A stretch of 5,460 bases of DNA, taken from contig DAOTTI010000162.1 of NCBI GenBank assembly GCA_034437795.1, positions 1-5,460 of the forward strand, given 5' to 3'. Positions 5,147 through 5,460 of the stretch are shown piece after piece; the stretch's first letter is position 1; each line of letters opens with the position of its first letter. Origin of the DNA: DAOTTI01 sp034437795. Lineage in GTDB: Bacteria; Chloroflexota; UBA11872; UBA12225. Under the pieces are notes generated by a model. It made no database searches and was not told where the DNA came from. It was given only the letters and a program-made list of their open reading frames with translations. The position numbers and the translations under genes are program-made.

Positions 5147-5380
5147 GAGCAAGGGCGCGTGATCCCCTCCCAGGGCTGGACCGACCTGGTGGTCACCCCC
5201 GAACGGGGCATTCGCGTCGTCGATGGGCTGCTCACCGGGTTCCACGAGCCCAAAGCTACCCACCTGGCGATGCTTGAGGCGCTGGCCGGGCGGGAGCACC
5301 TTGAGCGCGCCTACCGTGCCGCCCTGGAAGGGCGCTACCTCTGGCACGAGTTCGGCGACCTCCACCTCCTCCTGCCCTAG

Positions 5381-5425
5381 TGCACCATCAGGCCAGCGAC
5401 CTGGCATGGCTTTCCCTGGTGCGCG
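5381..5425 (+). terminator. Compound hairpin just after the QueA-paralogue stop
   Basis: Immediately after the TAG at 5378-5380, GCACCA (5382-5387) pairs with TGGTGC (5417-5422), enclosing a perfect inner hairpin GCCAG-CGAC-CTGGC (5392-5405). The position suits an end-of-operon structure, but no T-run follows, so it is only a candidate. Nothing else was recognised up to 5460. Confidence 0.35.
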
Positions 5426-5460
5426 GGCTGGCATTCCCGAAGAGGTTGCCTGCGACAGCA

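Larger units (their letters stand above)
4079..5380 (+). pseudogene. QueA-family paralogue (SAM:tRNA ribosyltransferase-isomerase-like), interrupted by in-frame TAA
   Basis: One reading frame of 433 codons with a TAA at codon 191 (4649-4651). Before it: a disordered Ala/Gly/Pro N-terminus (1-42), then LDFELPAQLEA (45-55) and GDLLVANDSATLPAAL (96-111), matching the QueA start. After it, in the same frame: GRPIAYPYV (196-204), YQTVFAREPGSAEMPSAGRAFT (213-234), LHTGVSSLE (253-261), AVGTTVVRALESA (293-305), GWTDLVVTPERG (366-377) and VVDGLLTGFHEPKATHLAML (380-399). QueA adds the SAM ribosyl moiety to preQ1 in tRNA, making epoxyqueuosine. Here the canonical APTAGLHF and LHVGxGTF stretches read MPSAGRAF and LHTGVSSLE, so this is the divergent paralogue of unknown function. 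A Tyr codon changed to TAA would explain the break (family-like DYL...GRPI). A GTG at 4688 could restart translation but lacks a Shine-Dalgarno. Codons 308-358 are an insert with tandem repeats. A true pseudogene or a base error are both possible. Confidence 0.8.

Noticed and set aside
3985..5277. 430-codon plus-strand frame running across the SDR end and the QueA paralogue
   Set aside because: It bridges the internal TAA but encodes no family motif. All QueA-like motifs are in the frame beginning at 4079.
4688..5380. Independent gene starting at GTG 4688
   Set aside because: No Shine-Dalgarno at suitable distance, and family-like sequence (GRPIAYPY) already precedes it in frame back to the TAA, so it is the second half of the interrupted gene.

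Overview
The window is GC-rich bacterial DNA. It most resembles a Chloroflexota (Thermomicrobia/Sphaerobacter-like) chromosome or metagenomic contig. That placement is an inference. It rests on the YQRFQRGIMH-type secreted protein, the small GVYPASGP/WGQGERGAAGYED protein, a soluble GAF/HisKA_3 kinase with a LuxR-type regulator, the SDR plus QueA-paralogue pair, and a short CTCAGG-type dispersed repeat. No rRNA, tRNA, CRISPR array or transposase was found.

Left part (1-1003): two minus-strand genes. One is the 5' end of a secreted protein that runs off the left edge (1-186). The other is a complete 99-residue Gly/Pro/Glu-rich protein (395-694). Between the latter and the first plus-strand gene lies a divergent intergenic region (695-1003) with five successive short inverted repeats and no recognisable gene.

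Middle (1004-3108): a two-component operon. A cytoplasmic histidine kinase (GAF, HisKA_3, HATPase; GTG start at 1004) overlaps by ATGA with a NarL/LuxR-family response regulator. The kinase should sense through its GAF domain, autophosphorylate at His219, and pass the phosphate to Asp93 of the regulator. The regulated genes are not known from this window. A G-free pyrimidine tract and two hairpins follow, probably marking the end of this transcript.

Right part (3309-5380): a second translationally coupled pair. A classical short-chain dehydrogenase/reductase overlaps by ATGA with a QueA-family paralogue. The paralogue reading frame has a TAA stop at codon 191. Recognisable family sequence continues in the same frame behind the stop, so the gene is either a recent pseudogene or carries a base error. 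Its C-terminal half also holds a 51-codon in-frame insert that includes three tandem 24-nt units of the dispersed-repeat type. A compound hairpin follows the final stop. The most notable points are the interrupted and repeat-invaded QueA paralogue, its coupling to the SDR, and the CxC...C motif in the kinase GAF domain. No clearly new multi-gene system can be demonstrated.
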